DNA of 64,000 nucleotides, from contig CM060733.1 in the NCBI GenBank assembly GCA_030704615.1, positions 67,766,001 through 67,830,000 of the forward strand, written 5' to 3'. The notes below the pieces were generated by a model. That model saw only the letters and a list, made by a program, of their open reading frames with translations, was not told where the DNA came from and did not search any database. The position numbers and the translations under genes are program-made. Every line of letters starts with the position of its first letter. Position 1 is the stretch's first letter. This document shows positions 34,234 to 47,205 of this stretch, in pieces. This DNA is from Takakia lepidozioides. Taxonomy: Eukaryota; Streptophyta; Takakiopsida; Takakiales; Takakiaceae.

Positions 34234-37200
34234 TTAGACTAATTGCACAACAGCTGCCACCCGGAGAGAGCCCCCCTGGAGGAGGTCCCCCAGCTCGTCA
34301 AAGAGGAACGCAGTGCGCCAGCCCCATCCTTTTGGTGCTTTTGGAAGTAGCGTGCCTGCCTGTGTAAGGCTGCCCAGTATCATCACTCCCCTCTTTGCTG
34401 GACATATCAACTGCAAGTATTGTGGAGACAAGCAACAAGGAGTTTGAGCAAAACTTGCTAGTGGTGACAGATTTTCTTGAGCTATGTAATACCAGAAAGC
34501 TTCATCACCACTTTCAGGTGAAGCAAACACACTACTACTGTAATCACCAAGGAGGACTGCTACTGTGCCACACTGGAAGCAAGTCCATGGGCTGCACCTC
34601 TATCTTCCTCTTTGTCTCTCTCTCTGTCTTTCCCTCCTGAGGCCTAGTTTTTGGGCAAATCACACACAGCAGATTGATGCTTGTGTGAAGGGATTTCTAG
34701 AGGATATCTGGAAAACCCGGATTAATTCTTTATATGGAGGTAAGTCTTACTACCAACGTCAGCCCCTGACAGAGGTAGGTTCTGTCCCTTTTGTTCCCGC
34801 TCAAACTGGGCGCGGGGTCAATGGCCACAAGGCTACGGCAAACAACGTCTTATGAGTACAATCTCTTAATGGCGGTTGCCGGAAAACAAGTTTATACCTG
34901 CAGCTGAGCTGCGGGGATAAGCTAAACACTGGTGGGTGTGAACCCACACAAGGCTCCAGCAGGGTTAGTTGCCCCGCGTGGTCAATGGCCGTAAGGCTAT
35001 GGCAAGCAAACGTTTGCAGGGAACGACATGAGTCTCTCATGGTCTATGGCCACAAGGCTATCAAACAACTTCTTATGAGTACATTCTCTCTCTCATGATG
35101 GGCAGAAGCCTCCTGTGCCCTGCACACTCCCCAGGCATGTTATTTACCCTAAAATTAAGAACCATGCAACCGGGCTGTTGAGTTTGCATGCAGACAAGTG
35201 CCTCTGTAAGCACCTTAATGACAGTTGTGGGAAAACACATTTATACCTGCAGCTGAGCTGCTGGGATAAGCTAAACCCTGGTGGGTGCGAACCCCACAAA
35301 AGGCTCCGTAGTTTCCTGCCGGGTCAATGGCCGTCGGGCCATGGGTATGCAGGGAACGGCATGAGTACATTCTCTCTCTGAGTCTCAGCCACAAGGCTAT
35401 GGAAAACATCTTATAAGTAGCTCTATGTCTGTCTCAGATCTTCTCCTTCCCTTCTCTACCCCCCAAAAAAGGAATGTACTACATGAAGGTTGCAAAAACT
35501 CACTTGATAACGGGCAGTCACTTTTTCTCGGGTATCAGTATAAAATGAGACCTGCGAACACCAATAAGACACTTGATGACCTCCTTTTAGATCAGGTCTA
35601 GAAGAGCAGAACAACATTCCCAAAATAATGTGAGCCTAGTAAACTTTGCACTCACATATGAAAGGTAGCCAAAGATTAAAACATAGCCACATCCAAGGTA
35701 AAGGACAGCACATGAGATGAAAACAAAGGCATCAGGACAAAATGACCAGGAAAAGAAACAACAAAAAGGAAGGAATCCAGAGAGAATGCAGTCTTATCAC
35801 TTAGAGAGTCAATCCAAGAGAACAAAACCACCAACTGTATCATGGATAACAGAGAACAGCTGTCATAACTCCTACTGACACATCAGTTCCCCACAGAAGA
35901 GTGTAGCTTAAGTTTCTAGTACGAAAATAGGAGAAAAGTCAAAAGCACCGGGTTGCCGGAAAAGAGCACTAAGCCGAGAAGGCTACTTTCAAACATCAGA
36001 CCCCTAAAAATTAAGCTGAATTGGGAACCCACTGTACTCCCAAGTACCTTTCTGTGAGACCCAACATCTTCAGCTTTGCGGCGATGCAAAAATAGACCTG
36101 TGCACCATAACACCGCTGTCAACTCTTTGGACTCCAAATTTGGATGGATGGCTGATACCTTGGGAATCAGAGGCAAACTAGAATATAACACCATCGGAAC
36201 TGTAAGAGCAGCATGTATTAATGTGCTGCACACATTAGTAAAGCTAACTCTACTACCACAACCACTTTTCCAGACTTTTATCAGATTGGACCAACCCTCC
36301 ACATTCAAAATCTACATCCTAGTTTAAAATACCCAATGCAGAAGATCTGCTCAGAGTCTTAGAATACAGATCCAACGAACAGATCAACTGGTGTACTCAT
36401 CTGCAAAAACTGTCTTCTATCTTTTTCTTAATCATCGGCTATCTCATCAGACCACAACCCGAGAAGGTTCAAACAAATACAGACCCCAAATGATATAAGG
36501 GACACTATTTTCATGAATAGACCAAAAGATATCTTTCAACCTAAGTAAGACTAGGTACCAAGGGTGCGTCGGCCACGTGGGTCTTCATCGTTGAAGGCTT
36601 GCACACTCACCTGATATCCGGCCAAAGAACAAGCTGAGTACGAGTACATCATCTGACACCTCTTTAACCATCATATGAGAAACCAAAAAAAATGAGCATT
36701 TTACAACCATCCATTGGGTCTCTGTCTATCACATTATAAGTTAACAGACCACCCTTTTGCTGACTTGATACTGAATTGTACAGAAAATTGAATTCAGGGG
36801 CATCCAATTGGAGCTGAGTTTCTGTGTACTTCTCAAGCACATCTAAATCAACTGGATGGATGAAGACCCGCTCAGACAGAAAGAAGTAAAAAGAGAGGAT
36901 GGGGGCGGAAGGGAGGGAGGAGGTAGACATGCAGTCATTAGATTCTGTTTCTTGCTATCTAGAAAAGAAAAGAGTGAGGAGTGGACCTTCCAAAGGGACC
37001 CAGCATGGAAAGTTTCAGGCGAATGCTTTGACTGGCCATCACCAAGCCTGTGCACCTCCTCAAACTCAACCCTTGGCACATGTGAATCAGGCCAAGGCAG
37101 GTCAAAGTCAGCCATCATCTACTCCCATACCAAAGAAGAACATATGCAAGGGTCCCTTTTGCAGCCTGTCAACCGTGTTTTGTACAGAAGACAACTTTTA

Positions 37201-40200
37201 CATGTAGAAGTACACATTGAGTTCTCTGGTAGACCTTGTTACCTGCTCCCTTACATCAGAACTTAACGTTTACCACCTTCAGCATCACATCAAGCAGATG
37301 AAACCAAATGAGCACACAACAAACCAAGGAATCTTTACCAGAGCCACATACCCAAAACGGAATGGGGGAAAACTGCGAAGCGGGGTGTGCAAATCCAATG
37401 AGATCGAACCACTTTCCCAGTCACCAATGATGTTGAGTTCTTGAGAATTTGCCTTTTGAGGAAGATCGTTGGAGGGAGTTTCTCCCTTCGCAAGCCTAGC
37501 AAACATGGACAATTCCTCTACCCTTCCAATTTCATCTGATTGGCCAGGAGCTGCACTGTTGCCCACACCAGGGCCCCCTTGGATCACCCCCAAGACTCCA
37601 GGTAAATCATCTGTTCCACTGTGAGTAGGCGGGTCCCTTCCCACCAGATCACCCCTTGCACCTGATTGATTGTTTCCCATGCCACTCTGGGTTCCGCCTC
37701 TTGCCCCATAGGCTCCAAAAGAAGGGATATAAAGATACCTTGGGGCTGGCCAGACCCCAGGTGGCCCATATGGTGTTGCCCGGCCAATTCCTGCTAGGCC
37801 GTCCATTGCAGTTCGAGCATGAATTCGTCCTTGCTGCCCTGGAGACTGACCATTTGCACCCCCTCCACTGCCTGTGTCAGCTCCAGAGACCTCAGCCCCA
37901 GGGAGGGCTTGGGCTGAGGAAGACCCAGTGTTTCGATCCTCCCGGTGGTGAACACCAGGTATACGCCCATGGGGGTAACTTGGATTGAATTGCCGGCAAG
38001 TACAAGTCCTGTGGATGAGGCTACAGTTCTTGCAAGTGTCGGCAGCTACAGTGAGCACCTGTTGCCTGAGAAGCGTCTGCCAATGCACAGACGTCAGAAA
38101 AAGAGAATACAGTAGTTACAGTCTATACCAGGCTAAAAGGCAGAATTGGATGTAGATATGAGAAATTTTAGGATAAATTCAACAATGTAAGACTCAATAG
38201 CTATGAAAGTCCAACACTTTGCATCCATACTTGTAACCAAAGACCATCAGCCACTGCTCTGCATGGGAATCCAAGCTCCTCAAGCTGGCCCCGCATGTCA
38301 AGCAAATCGCCAAATGCCATGTGGCAGTAAAGCACACCCCCTCCTTCAAATACGCCCAGAAACGCCTCCCAGTCCTCTGCATTTCCCCATTTGCTAGTGT
38401 TGGCGTAGGCTTTCTTCATCCTCCTTTGCACCACCCGGCCCCCCCAGGAGGGAGACAGGCATGCCCTTTCCCTGGATCCAGAAGACGATCCAGAAGATGT
38501 GTCAAATGCAAATATCCTTCTCAACTGACATGATCATCAGCCACTGAAAATGGCAGCAAATGGTTTCCATTGTCCCTTCAACAAACTTCGACGCAATGCA
38601 ACACCTAGGCTCCTCAACGAAGCTTCCAAGGGTGAAGATGTGTAACAACCTCAAAAATTTGGGAGTACATGTGTCAGTTATTTCACAGGTGGTACCAGGA
38701 AAACAAAGACAACAGAGGAGAGGTCACTTGCAAACCACTTGGACAGGGTGTGTCATGTTCACTTATGTCCCCAATATTCAATAGCTTGACAAGGAGACTG
38801 TAACTTTTGAATAATAGACTTTCTAAGGTTAACATCCGTCGAAGATGAGTACCAAAACAGATAAACTGCAAGCGTACCTTAACCACTGGTCCTGTGCCAC
38901 TCTAGTGTGCGATGTGGAGGATGATGGTGAGTGACCTGGCCCACACTGGTCCCCACCTCTTGCAGGCTCCCAAGATTCCTCGTAACCACACCGTCCACCA
39001 ATACCCACTTCGGTGCCCTGCTCGAGAGTCGAACATGCCTCCCCACTAGTACAGGCCTCCCTACTCTCAATTAAGGACTGGGAGATGTCTGTCTCATGCA
39101 AGGGCTTCCCACATGGCGACCCCATTGGTTGGTCATATAAGCACCCAGAAGCACTCCCAGGAAATTGCTCTGGGTGATCAGGGTTTCTGGGTCTAAGGCT
39201 CTCAGAGTTCAGTGGAGGATAGCGGTCATCACAAAGATTTGCAACTACTGTATCAGCAAGATTGAAAAGAATTTCATGGACAGTTTTCGTAACTTCATTG
39301 GCGTCCCTTAAGTGAGGCGACTCTATGGCCAGCTGCGTCAGCATGCCATCTGATGCAGACCTGAGACAAAAGTTTCACCTTCACAATTGTTACATATGTA
39401 CACAATTTCATGATCGTGTTGCAAAGTCCCCTCTTTAAATTTGTGGGAAAGGACAGAATTCAGATTGAATTGTCAACCAGCCTAGGTATGCACACAACAT
39501 CTACTGACCTTGAACAAGTCTTCTCAAGGGAAGCCTTTTCAACATTTGGGTTATTGCAGAACAATGGAGCCGATGGTTCATCCCCATCCACAGCAGGCGC
39601 ACTTATGATAACAGATCGGTTGGAATGAAGGTCAGACAACTGCGGAATTTCCAGTACTCTCCCTCGAGCCACTAACACACCCAACGCAAGCTCAAATCTG
39701 GAAAGCCAAAACATGTCCATGTGAGTTTCAGACACAATCTGTCTCACGGCTTGGGTCTTCACAACTATTCGAGCAGAGATTTCAAACCGCTCTAAAACCC
39801 ATCTCTCGCATTCTCCTTTTTTTTAGGGTGAGGGAAGAGGGACATCCTGATCAAATTTCATCATATCGGTCTGAGAGCCTAGTAAACTTCGAAATTACAT
39901 TTGAGAGGTAACCAAAACTACAGTGAGATAGCAACATCCAAGTTCAATTAAAGCTCTCAAAGATGAGAACTCAAGCTTGCTGTTTAGTACTGAGAATGTT
40001 GACTTGTATTGAAACCCATGCCTGATAAGATAATGCTAGCTTAGCTTTGCAGGACATATCAGCAGATGTCAAAGAAAGAAAAAGGAGGCAAAGAAAAGAA
40101 GACACAACCTTTTCTCTTCACTAGGGACCCAAAGTTCATCAGAAGTTAACAGAGTACGCAGAGTTTGGGTGGAGAGCTTTGGCAAAATCTGCACAGTGAC

Positions 40201-42528
40201 CAATACCAAGATCACAGTACTTATCATGGTTGATGGCATTTACTGGCATCTCACAGGCATAGGAACTTGAGCCACCAATAAACTCATGAAGGACCCTGAT
40301 CATTAAGCAGTTTTCTGAAGTTGATGGCCACTTTGATAGTGCTCATAAAATAGAAGCATAACAGCGACATCACTCCAATCAGCAAATTCAAATCATGCAT
40401 ACACTCTGATCACTGCTCCACCGAAGACTGCTGAAAGGGGTCTCATGTGGGGCCCTTTCCTTTACTTGACAAACTAACCAAGCTGGAGGGAAGTACAGGA
40501 GCTTCATTGGGAAACTCTAAGCAACAAAGAGTCCCACATTGCACTAGGTACGCATATAAGTTGAGCTTGGTGGTGTTCCACTCTTGTTTAACTGCATCTT
40601 GTGAGAAGTGCATCTGAAAGAGACAGGGAGCACCTCTCGTAGCTCAACTGCACCACCTCGACAAAGGTAGCCCCAGCATGCCTTGCGCACTCGCTCACCA
40701 TGAATTCCGTAGTCCTGGCTCTCTGCAAATGCCTGTCCCTCCCACCAGCATCAAACCAACAAAGTTACTACATTCATTGGATTACCAGTAAGAACAATGG
40801 AAAAAAAGATAGATATTTTCTTGCATCCAGGCAAACTTTGTTATAGCAAAGAGAAGGTGGTCCAGAGCTAGATATCTTGGTTAGGAATAAACAAGTTGCA
40901 AAACTCCTCAATTTACCATACTCATTGAGAGTAATAGCTTCAATCAATGCACCATCACTAAACTTTTGCAGGCACTGGCATTTATTTCCTCTACTTCAAA
41001 GGGACGAAGATATTGGATTTAATGCATTCAAGAGAGTCTCTGGTCCCTTGACTGTGGCACTCCCTGAAGTAAACCAAAACCCCAAGATCCAAGAGCAATG
41101 ATTACCTGGTACCCCAGAAAGTTTTCTGTCCACAGCTCAGAGATGATGAAATTTGTGCAAAGTGCACATAAGTCCTGCAGGAGTCAGTGCCACTTTTACT
41201 TCCCGGAAGTAGTCACTAAGTACAAGACATGATTCACGTGTGCAGACACTACACTCTATACCAACATGCACACTGAGGGTGAACACACAGGAGAGAGAAA
41301 GAGACCGAGGGGATGTCAAGAGTAGGTATCCCTTCCAATCAAAAATACATCTAAAAAGGGCTTTGATAATGGCTCATACTTGCTGTAGGAATGTGAGAAC
41401 CTTATCACCTCCAGGCTGTGATGTCTCAGGCACTCGAGATTCAGAAGCAAATGCATTGAATTAGACAGAAGAAGATAACTGAGATTCTTGCTCCCACCGA
41501 GTGCTCATGCTTCAATGTTTGGCTTGCATGTGAAGCCAAGTCATATATTGAGATAGAGACATACATACACACCAATCTACAATTATTGTATCTTAGCAAA
41601 TTAGCAACTTATACCTGCAAATCTAGGAAGGACCCAGTAGCCAGCACTCGGAAGGCATTGCTGTCATCAAGCTTTGGGTAGTGCCCATACAAGTAGGCCA
41701 GCGCGGTCGCCACTGCGTCTCCATTCACATTCTCGTCGTCGATTTGCAGTGTGACTTCAGGGGCACCTGCCTCCTTCCACGGACCCTGAAGCATGTGCCT
41801 GCATGAACATTTCTGAGAAACATCTTTGACCGCTTGTACCCACCTAAATGCCTTTACACCTCTCTCCTGTGTCCAACATTGTGTAACTTTCTCCATGTCT
41901 TGCCCTTTTCCTGTGTCACAGATAAGTTGAGGTGGACTGCTACTTGAGCAGTGGTAGACCGATATCACACTTAAGAGCTCAAACAAAGTAAGCAGGCTAG
42001 CACAACGTAGTAGTTAGGTAAGTCTATACAGTAATTCAACTGCTGTTGTTCTGCTTTGCACGTGTGTGGGTGTGCGTGTGTTTTTGACAGGAGAGAGAGA
42101 GAGAGAGAGCTGGTGTGCTAGTTTAAATTCCTTTCCCCTCAATGCGTGATGAATTCCTTCACTAACCTGAAGTAAGAACTGCGAGAAAGAATCAAGCGAT
42201 GCAATTGGAACGTGCGCCCCATGGCCTTCACCACAATGTCAGAGAATGAGCGCGAATTCCACCCTTCCACTTGCACATGCTCACACAGCGCACCTAGATT
42301 GTTGTCCATGCTTTGAATCTCAGGGACGCAGCCTCCGTCCGTGGCTGCACCTGCGGCGGGTGCATGAGAGGCCAGCCGAGGAGAGTAGGGAGTTGCCACC
42401 GGCTGCGAAGGGCGTGGCCGGCTCCCTCCGATGTGCAGAGCGTCCATTAGAACAGCTCGCTCCCGCAGCACACGCAAGAAATGAAGTATCCCAACAAGGC
42501 CAGAACAGCAGGCTAGCCGTGTTGCCAC
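34234..42528 (-). CDS. BTB/POZ domain protein, germ-cell-less-like plant type, 14 exons
   Basis: Exons in transcript order: 42528-42167, 41798-41615, 41174-41106, 40732-40634, 40188-40109, 39697-39509, 39360-38878, 38519-38231, 38076-37352, 37071-36987, 36610-36559, 36097-36048, 35551-35504, 34410-34234. All introns are GT-AG and the phases agree, giving 2892 coding bases (963 residues plus stop). The BTB domain spans exons 1-2 (FSDIVVKAMGRTFQLHRLIL, ALAYLYGHYPKLDD). A conserved helical region follows (FAESQDYGIHGERVRKACWG, LLTSDELWVPSEEKR), then a variable acidic part, a Gly/Pro-rich linker (exon 9) and a conserved C-terminal domain (EFEEVHRLGDGQSKH, VQAFNDEDPRGRRTLG, LLPKAPKGWGWRTAFLFDEL). 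BTB proteins of this kind usually serve as substrate adaptors for CUL3 ubiquitin ligases; that role is inferred. An in-frame ATG at 42447 is an alternative start (936 residues). I see no disabling change. Confidence 0.85.
34840..35420. repeat. Duplicated block in the last intron of the BTB gene
   Basis: A unit containing TTTATACCTGCAGCTGAGCT, GGGATAAGCTAAAC and GGCTCC occurs at about 34885-35050 and again at about 35240-35400. It is interspersed with CAATGGCCACAAGGCTA and CTTATGAGTACA motifs. The latter resemble the triplicated repeat at 20947-21852, so both may derive from the same repeat family. Confidence 0.6.
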
Positions 42529-42578
42529 AAGATTCCTGTAGCCCGGATTAATATTCCTGAGCCGGCTGTTGTTGTCAA

Positions 42579-43100
42579 TTGTTTAGCATGTGTCTAATCC
42601 TAGACTGCGCATGGTTTTGCTTGCAACAAGATTGCAGGGACCCGACTCTATGCCGTGCCAATTTGACAAACGAGCACACAACAGAGCGCATGGTTGATAG
42701 GAAGCTGCAACTCTGTACAGTATTTGAGACTGATGGAAGTCCATGCAGAACGGAAGTTCCTGGCAGACAATCGCTTTGCCAGGGTCTGTGCCTCCACAGG
42801 GTCAGCTCACGCTCTTGTGCCGGGCACATGAGCAGTTCGCTGCACTCTAAGCGGCGGCTGGATGTGGTGGGCCTCGCCAGTGGCTACAGCCTGGGCGGTC
42901 CCTGCTTCCAAGGGGGCAGCCCCCGCGGGTGGGACGTGCACGGAATTCTACCCCCGGGGCGGTTGTGGAGGGATAAGAGTTACTAATGAATAAAGGCCCA
43001 TTAGTTTCACTAGCCAATAAAATATGGTGAGCTTGAGAATTACCTCCAAGCAAGCTAGCCTGGGCTTAAGAAGTGGCCACGATAGTGCCTCTAAAAAACA
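42579..43100. other. Region upstream of the BTB gene; Cys-rich fragment and a dispersed repeat
   Basis: A plus-strand frame includes LCTVFETDGSPCRTEVPGRQ and a later Cys/His pair, faintly like the Cys-rich repeats of plant EFFECTOR OF TRANSCRIPTION proteins. The support is weak. At about 42985-43055 a segment with GAGCTTGAGAATTACCTCCA is repeated in inverted orientation at 57030-57120. The BTB promoter should lie in the first few hundred bases. Confidence 0.3.
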
Positions 43101-43228
43101 AGCGGCTAGTCGGGTAATGGCTCCACCCTAAAAGTTTAAGTAGAAAAATTCCTGAAAATGTTATATTGAAATAAGGTAAGCACATATTCAAACTATATTT
43201 TTAACATGTTCTCCATAAGAAGAAAAAG

Positions 43229-43250
43229 TATTTATTTATTTATTTATTTA
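43229..43250. repeat. (TTTA)n microsatellite
   Basis: Five and a half perfect copies of TTTA. Confidence 0.9.
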
Positions 43251-43329
43251 TAAAGGCGGGGACAGAGGCTCTGTAACGGGCAGAACTTTATTGATGTATG
43301 CTATTACAAAACTGATCTTCAAGTGTACT

Positions 43330-43560
43330 AATTGTTAAAATATTGAGATGCTTGTTGAAATATTAACTGAAATACTGAAATAATTGTTGAAGAACTATCT
43401 GAAATAATAAAATACTTGCATCTGAAAATCTCGCTGAAAATCTAGCTGAATTACTAAAATACTCGCTGAAAATCTTGCTTAAAATCTAGCTGAAATCTGA
43501 CTGATAGTACTTGCTGAAAATCTTGATTGAGATATTGAAATACTAAAATTTTGATGCACT
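43330..43560. repeat. Degenerate tandem repeat of CTGAAA-type motif
   Basis: About 230 bases made largely of variants of GCTGAAAATCTTGCTGAAAT and CTGAAATACT, with irregular spacing. No coding signal. Confidence 0.65.
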
Positions 43561-43855
43561 GAAATATTGTAGGCATTTGAGTCTGCTGAAACGCTTCCTT
43601 TGGTCGACGGTGTGGCCAAGCCTCATTTGATCAAAGGTATTGCCTTGAGGGTGAGCTTTCATGAACTGGAATTTGATGGTAAATGAGACAAAGTCCACAT
43701 AAGGTCCATTTAACTTGACTACATATTTTAAGCACCACCATATTGATACTCTACAAGTCAAGCATCCAAGCCTTAAATGCCAGACAACTATTGTTTCCGA
43801 TGCAAAGACTAGTGATTTTTGTAACGTACCAACAGATATCATAAGGAACCAACTT

Positions 43856-43881
43856 GATATATATATATATATATATATATA
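43856..43881. repeat. (TA)n microsatellite
   Basis: Uninterrupted TA dinucleotide run. Confidence 0.9.
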
Positions 43882-43999
43882 GACATACCCCAAATGAGAT
43901 CAGAAGAAAATGCCATCATACTCTCCCACCCTCCAACTAGTTGGTTATTGCAATTCAGCCCCAGCTTAAGCACTCTCTGTAAACAGTGGCAAAGACATA

Positions 44000-44420
44000 C
44001 CATCGATGCAGACATGCCTTTTCCAGATGACGCTCAAGCTGCATGCGAACATTTTCAGGGACTTCCTGAAACATTACAAACCAAAAACCCCGAACACAAC
44101 AAGCAAAGAGATACCAACCCTAGCAAGGCCACTGAGCAAAGGAACACACAAGTTGCACTAAGAGGCTACTCAGGTGAAGGAAAAGAGGCAAAAGCAACTG
44201 ACAGCAAGACAGATCTGTGCGTGTCTCCCTCCATCACACACAGCCATATATGCAAACAGATGCGAATGTAACGCCAACAGTGAAGATACTTGATGCGCTT
44301 TTGGGTTTGAACATCTTTGTACATCTGGCCACTGCCATCTTTCTTCTTTTCTCTGTTCCACTGATGGAAACCCCATAATGAATCTTCAAGGGTTTCATAT
44401 CTTAGGCCTATGGGCAAAAG
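44000..44420 (-). pseudogene. Two exon-like fragments of an unrecognised gene
   Basis: On the minus strand, a block near 44420-44285 encodes GLRYETLEDSLWGFHQWNRE and KDVQTQKRIKYLHCW. A second near 44069-44000 encodes EVPENVRMQLERHLEKACLH between TTTCAG| and |GTATGT. Composition and splice sites look like a real spliced gene, but I do not recognise the family. No flanking exons are obvious, so it may be another captured fragment. Confidence 0.35.
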
Positions 44421-44522
44421 GCTGCTGCAAGTGAATGTCCCCGAGGAAGTTGTCAAAGAGTAACCTCTCCTTCTGAGAGGATGCATCTTTGTTTTTCATA
44501 TGGCCATGGGCTACAGGTTTAG

Positions 44523-46170
44523 CAAACAAGCATCACTTGCCTCGTTCTCGCCTTATTTCCTTCTCTTTGGTCGAGAGCCAGATTTGCCTGCATCTATTCG
44601 TAGGGAGACTGCAGTAGTTCTCAACCTTGATGATCCGGATGTGTAGACACAAACATGTGCCCAACGAGCAGAGTTGTTCAAGAGAGTCATTCCTATGGCT
44701 TTTGATAACCTTGCTATTGCCCAACACCGAGACACATTGAGGTACGCCACTATACATGGAGGGGGATATCGGCCAGGTGTTCGGCGTTTCCATCCTGGGG
44801 ACTATGTGTATCTGCAGCAGACAGCGCCTACGACCTTGGATGTCACAGCAGATCGTGTGATTCTAAGGGACCGGGAGGTGTTGCCTTCAAGAGTGTTGAT
44901 TCTGGAGGGTCGAGATGACATGGTATGGAAGGACCATGTGCGCAATTGTGCATCATGTCACCTTCCACACATGGATGGGAGGATAGATCCCAACCTTGTA
45001 GTGGTACCTGCAGGGTTGCGTTGCATGCTATGTGGGCATGCTGGTGGTGTCGCGACCATGTTGGTGTGTGACAAATGCTCAAGGGGGTGGGCACATGGAA
45101 TGCTTGAGGGCAGTTGCAAGGTTGAGTGGACCAAAAACGGCAGATCCTGCTCCATGAAAGTCCATGACCAAAAAACAAAGTTGATGATACTATCCCAAAA
45201 TATATTTTTATTGATAGATAATGGTATACTGAACATATTTAGTAAAGAGTCCTACCCCAAATATTAAAGATATAATTCATTAAATATTTTAGTCTATTAT
45301 TTAGAAAAATTATGAAAAACTAAAAATTATAGTTTGCAAAAACATTTCAATATGACACCTAGCCATTGAAGATTATAGGTTTTTATACTTCTAGAAAACA
45401 AATGACACCCAAAATCCAAAAAACAAGATGAGCTATAGACTTTTCAAAAAACGCCTATTTTTTGACATATATTAGTCCATATGAGTCAAATGACAAATGA
45501 TTTTGCCACTTCAAATACATACCTATGATGTGGACCAAAATGGCCACCTTATGTCCAAATTTCAATGGAATTCACCAATGGCACATAAGAGAACTTGAGT
45601 CCATTGTAATTCCATTCATTGCGGTAACAGTCCACAATGACGGTGTTCAAAAGTCCATAGCGGAGTCATTTCTTATCGGACTCATGATTGGAGAGTTGCT
45701 ATGGGTGCGTATTGAAGCTAGGAATCCAATGATATATATATTTGTTGGTTTTAACGAGTTAATTCAATTTCAATTGATGACACCATCAATTGCAGTCATC
45801 TAAAACTGTGCTGGTAATGTCCATTTTGGTCCAGTCAACCCTGCATTCACCCTTGACACCGCCACTTGAGGAGGTTCTTAGTGGAGAATGGTTGTGTCCA
45901 CGATGCCTTGGACAAAGGTAGTGGGGCATGACAGTGGCGAGGTTGACAAGTGATCCAAGGTCTAGCTAACGGGAGTTCAATGCCAAGGACACCCAATTGA
46001 AGCCATGGATTGCAGGAAGGCGAGTAACGATGGGGCTACTTTTGCACCCGGCCTCTTGATCTATTGACTTCAGATACTGGGACTTGGGCGATTGATGACC
46101 AAGCGATGATCTTATTGGGATGGATACTTGTCAGTTATCTGGTGTTAGAGGGACCTAATCACTAGCTAGG
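44523..46170 (+). mobile_element. Ty3-type retrotransposon 3' part (integrase tail with PHD finger), interrupted
   Basis: From about 44537 the plus strand reads FSPYFLLFGREPDLPASIRR, an in-frame stop at 44644, RAELFKRVIPMAFDNLAIAQ, then YRPGVRRFHPGDYVYLQQTA, the usual post-catalytic integrase region. It continues with NCASCHLPHMDGRIDPNL and CMLCGHAGGVATMLVCDKCS, the first half of a PHD-type zinc finger. The second half (TPPLEEVLSGEWLCPRC, allowing for the interruption) resumes at 45853. Between them sits a 745 bp inserted DNA element. A purine-rich tract (AGCTAGGGGGGC) at about 46163-46174 is a candidate polypurine tract preceding a 3' LTR. A homologous copy is at 55268-56130. Confidence 0.75.
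45108..45852. mobile_element. 745 bp DNA element inserted in the PHD coding region
   Basis: The uninterrupted homologue at 55800 shows where this sequence was inserted. Ends are inverted repeats of about 29 bases with six mismatches (GGGCAGTTGCAAGGTTGAG... against GGGTGAATGCAGGGTTGAC...; both end in TGGACCAAAA). A TTGA duplication flanks it (45104-45107 and 45853-45856), or CTTGA if one base is reassigned. It has no transposase-sized frame, so it is non-autonomous. Superfamily not assigned. Confidence 0.8.
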
Positions 46171-46589
46171 GGGGCAATTGTGGTATAGTTTTCTAGGATT
46201 GTGTGCTTAGATTGTGTGGTGGACAGCGATGTATGTTGTGGCATGATGCTTAGGTACACGACAGCTGTCATGGTTTTAGTCATGGTTATCTAGAATTACC
46301 TACTTCTAGTTAACTAGGACATTTTAGATATTTATATTTATATTTTGTGTGTTGGGACTTCATTTGGTCTCACATGCCAAGTGAGATGTCGAGCCTCACT
46401 TCGGACATGGGGATAGGTTTTCCCCTTGTGAGGATGGAGGAGGCTCATCTTCTTGTAGTTGAGCCTCCATGAGTCTCTCTCACCTCCATAGCTCTAGGTA
46501 TTGAGAGGGAGTGTGGTGAGGGCTTTGTAGGGTGGATTCCCTTCCCAAATCTCCCACATGAAAGGCCAATCACTGCTCCAGGAAAGCCC

Positions 46590-46808
46590 ACTTTGCTATT
46601 TTTCGCGAATTTCCAGCGACCAGAAGTACTTGAAATTCCATATCTCCCACACCACAGGTCCAAAAATCATGAGACCAAGCCGGTGCACCCCTCCTCATCG
46701 AGGGCTTTCCAATGGTACCAAGCACCGGGGTTGGGGCCTCGCGGTCTGGGAGATCTCAACGATGCTACAAAACAAACAAAACAAAACAAACGTCTCGCTT
46801 CATATATT
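46590..46808. repeat. Dispersed repeat R, copy 1
   Basis: About 220 bases nearly identical to 49635-49854 in the same orientation. Shared landmarks are GAATTTCCAGCGACCA, ATCATGAGACCAAGCCGGTG and ACAAACGTCTCGCTTCAT. Confidence 0.8.
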
Positions 46809-46997
46809 GATCTGAATTAATTTTAATTATATAATGTATTAAGTTTGGTCCGGATTGGGAATGTCATTTAAGTGGGCCGGTGTTATTTTGCATAATGATA
46901 TTTCATACATATTGACAAAAGCATATAGGACATTGTGAAGCATTGAGCCATATACATTTAAGACAATGTGCAAAAATTGTCATTGAGCATATTAGAA

Positions 46998-47205
46998 AAT
47001 CAATTTCTTTCCCCATGGTCATCAAAGTCAAATTCGTCTTTCACTTCCACCTCGCCATCAATATCTGACTCAAAATCGGAAAGATAAAAATATGCTTCCC
47101 CACAAGGAGTTGAAACACACTCCCCGCTTACATGAGGTCCTCCAAAAATCTCCACCAAGCTTGCAATACATTCACATTCCTTTTCAAAGTCGGAGGGATA
47201 ATGAA
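46998..47205 (-). pseudogene. Acidic open fragment, unrecognised
   Basis: The minus strand encodes about 67 residues including SDFEKECECIASLVEIFGG and FESDIDGEVEVKDEFDFDDH before a stop. It is strongly acidic and looks like a C-terminal protein tail. No family recognised; possibly part of a small DNA transposon. Confidence 0.25.

Noticed and set aside
42579-42990. EFFECTOR OF TRANSCRIPTION-like gene
   Set aside because: Only one Cys-rich motif resembles the family and the rest of the frame shows no repeat or conserved domain.
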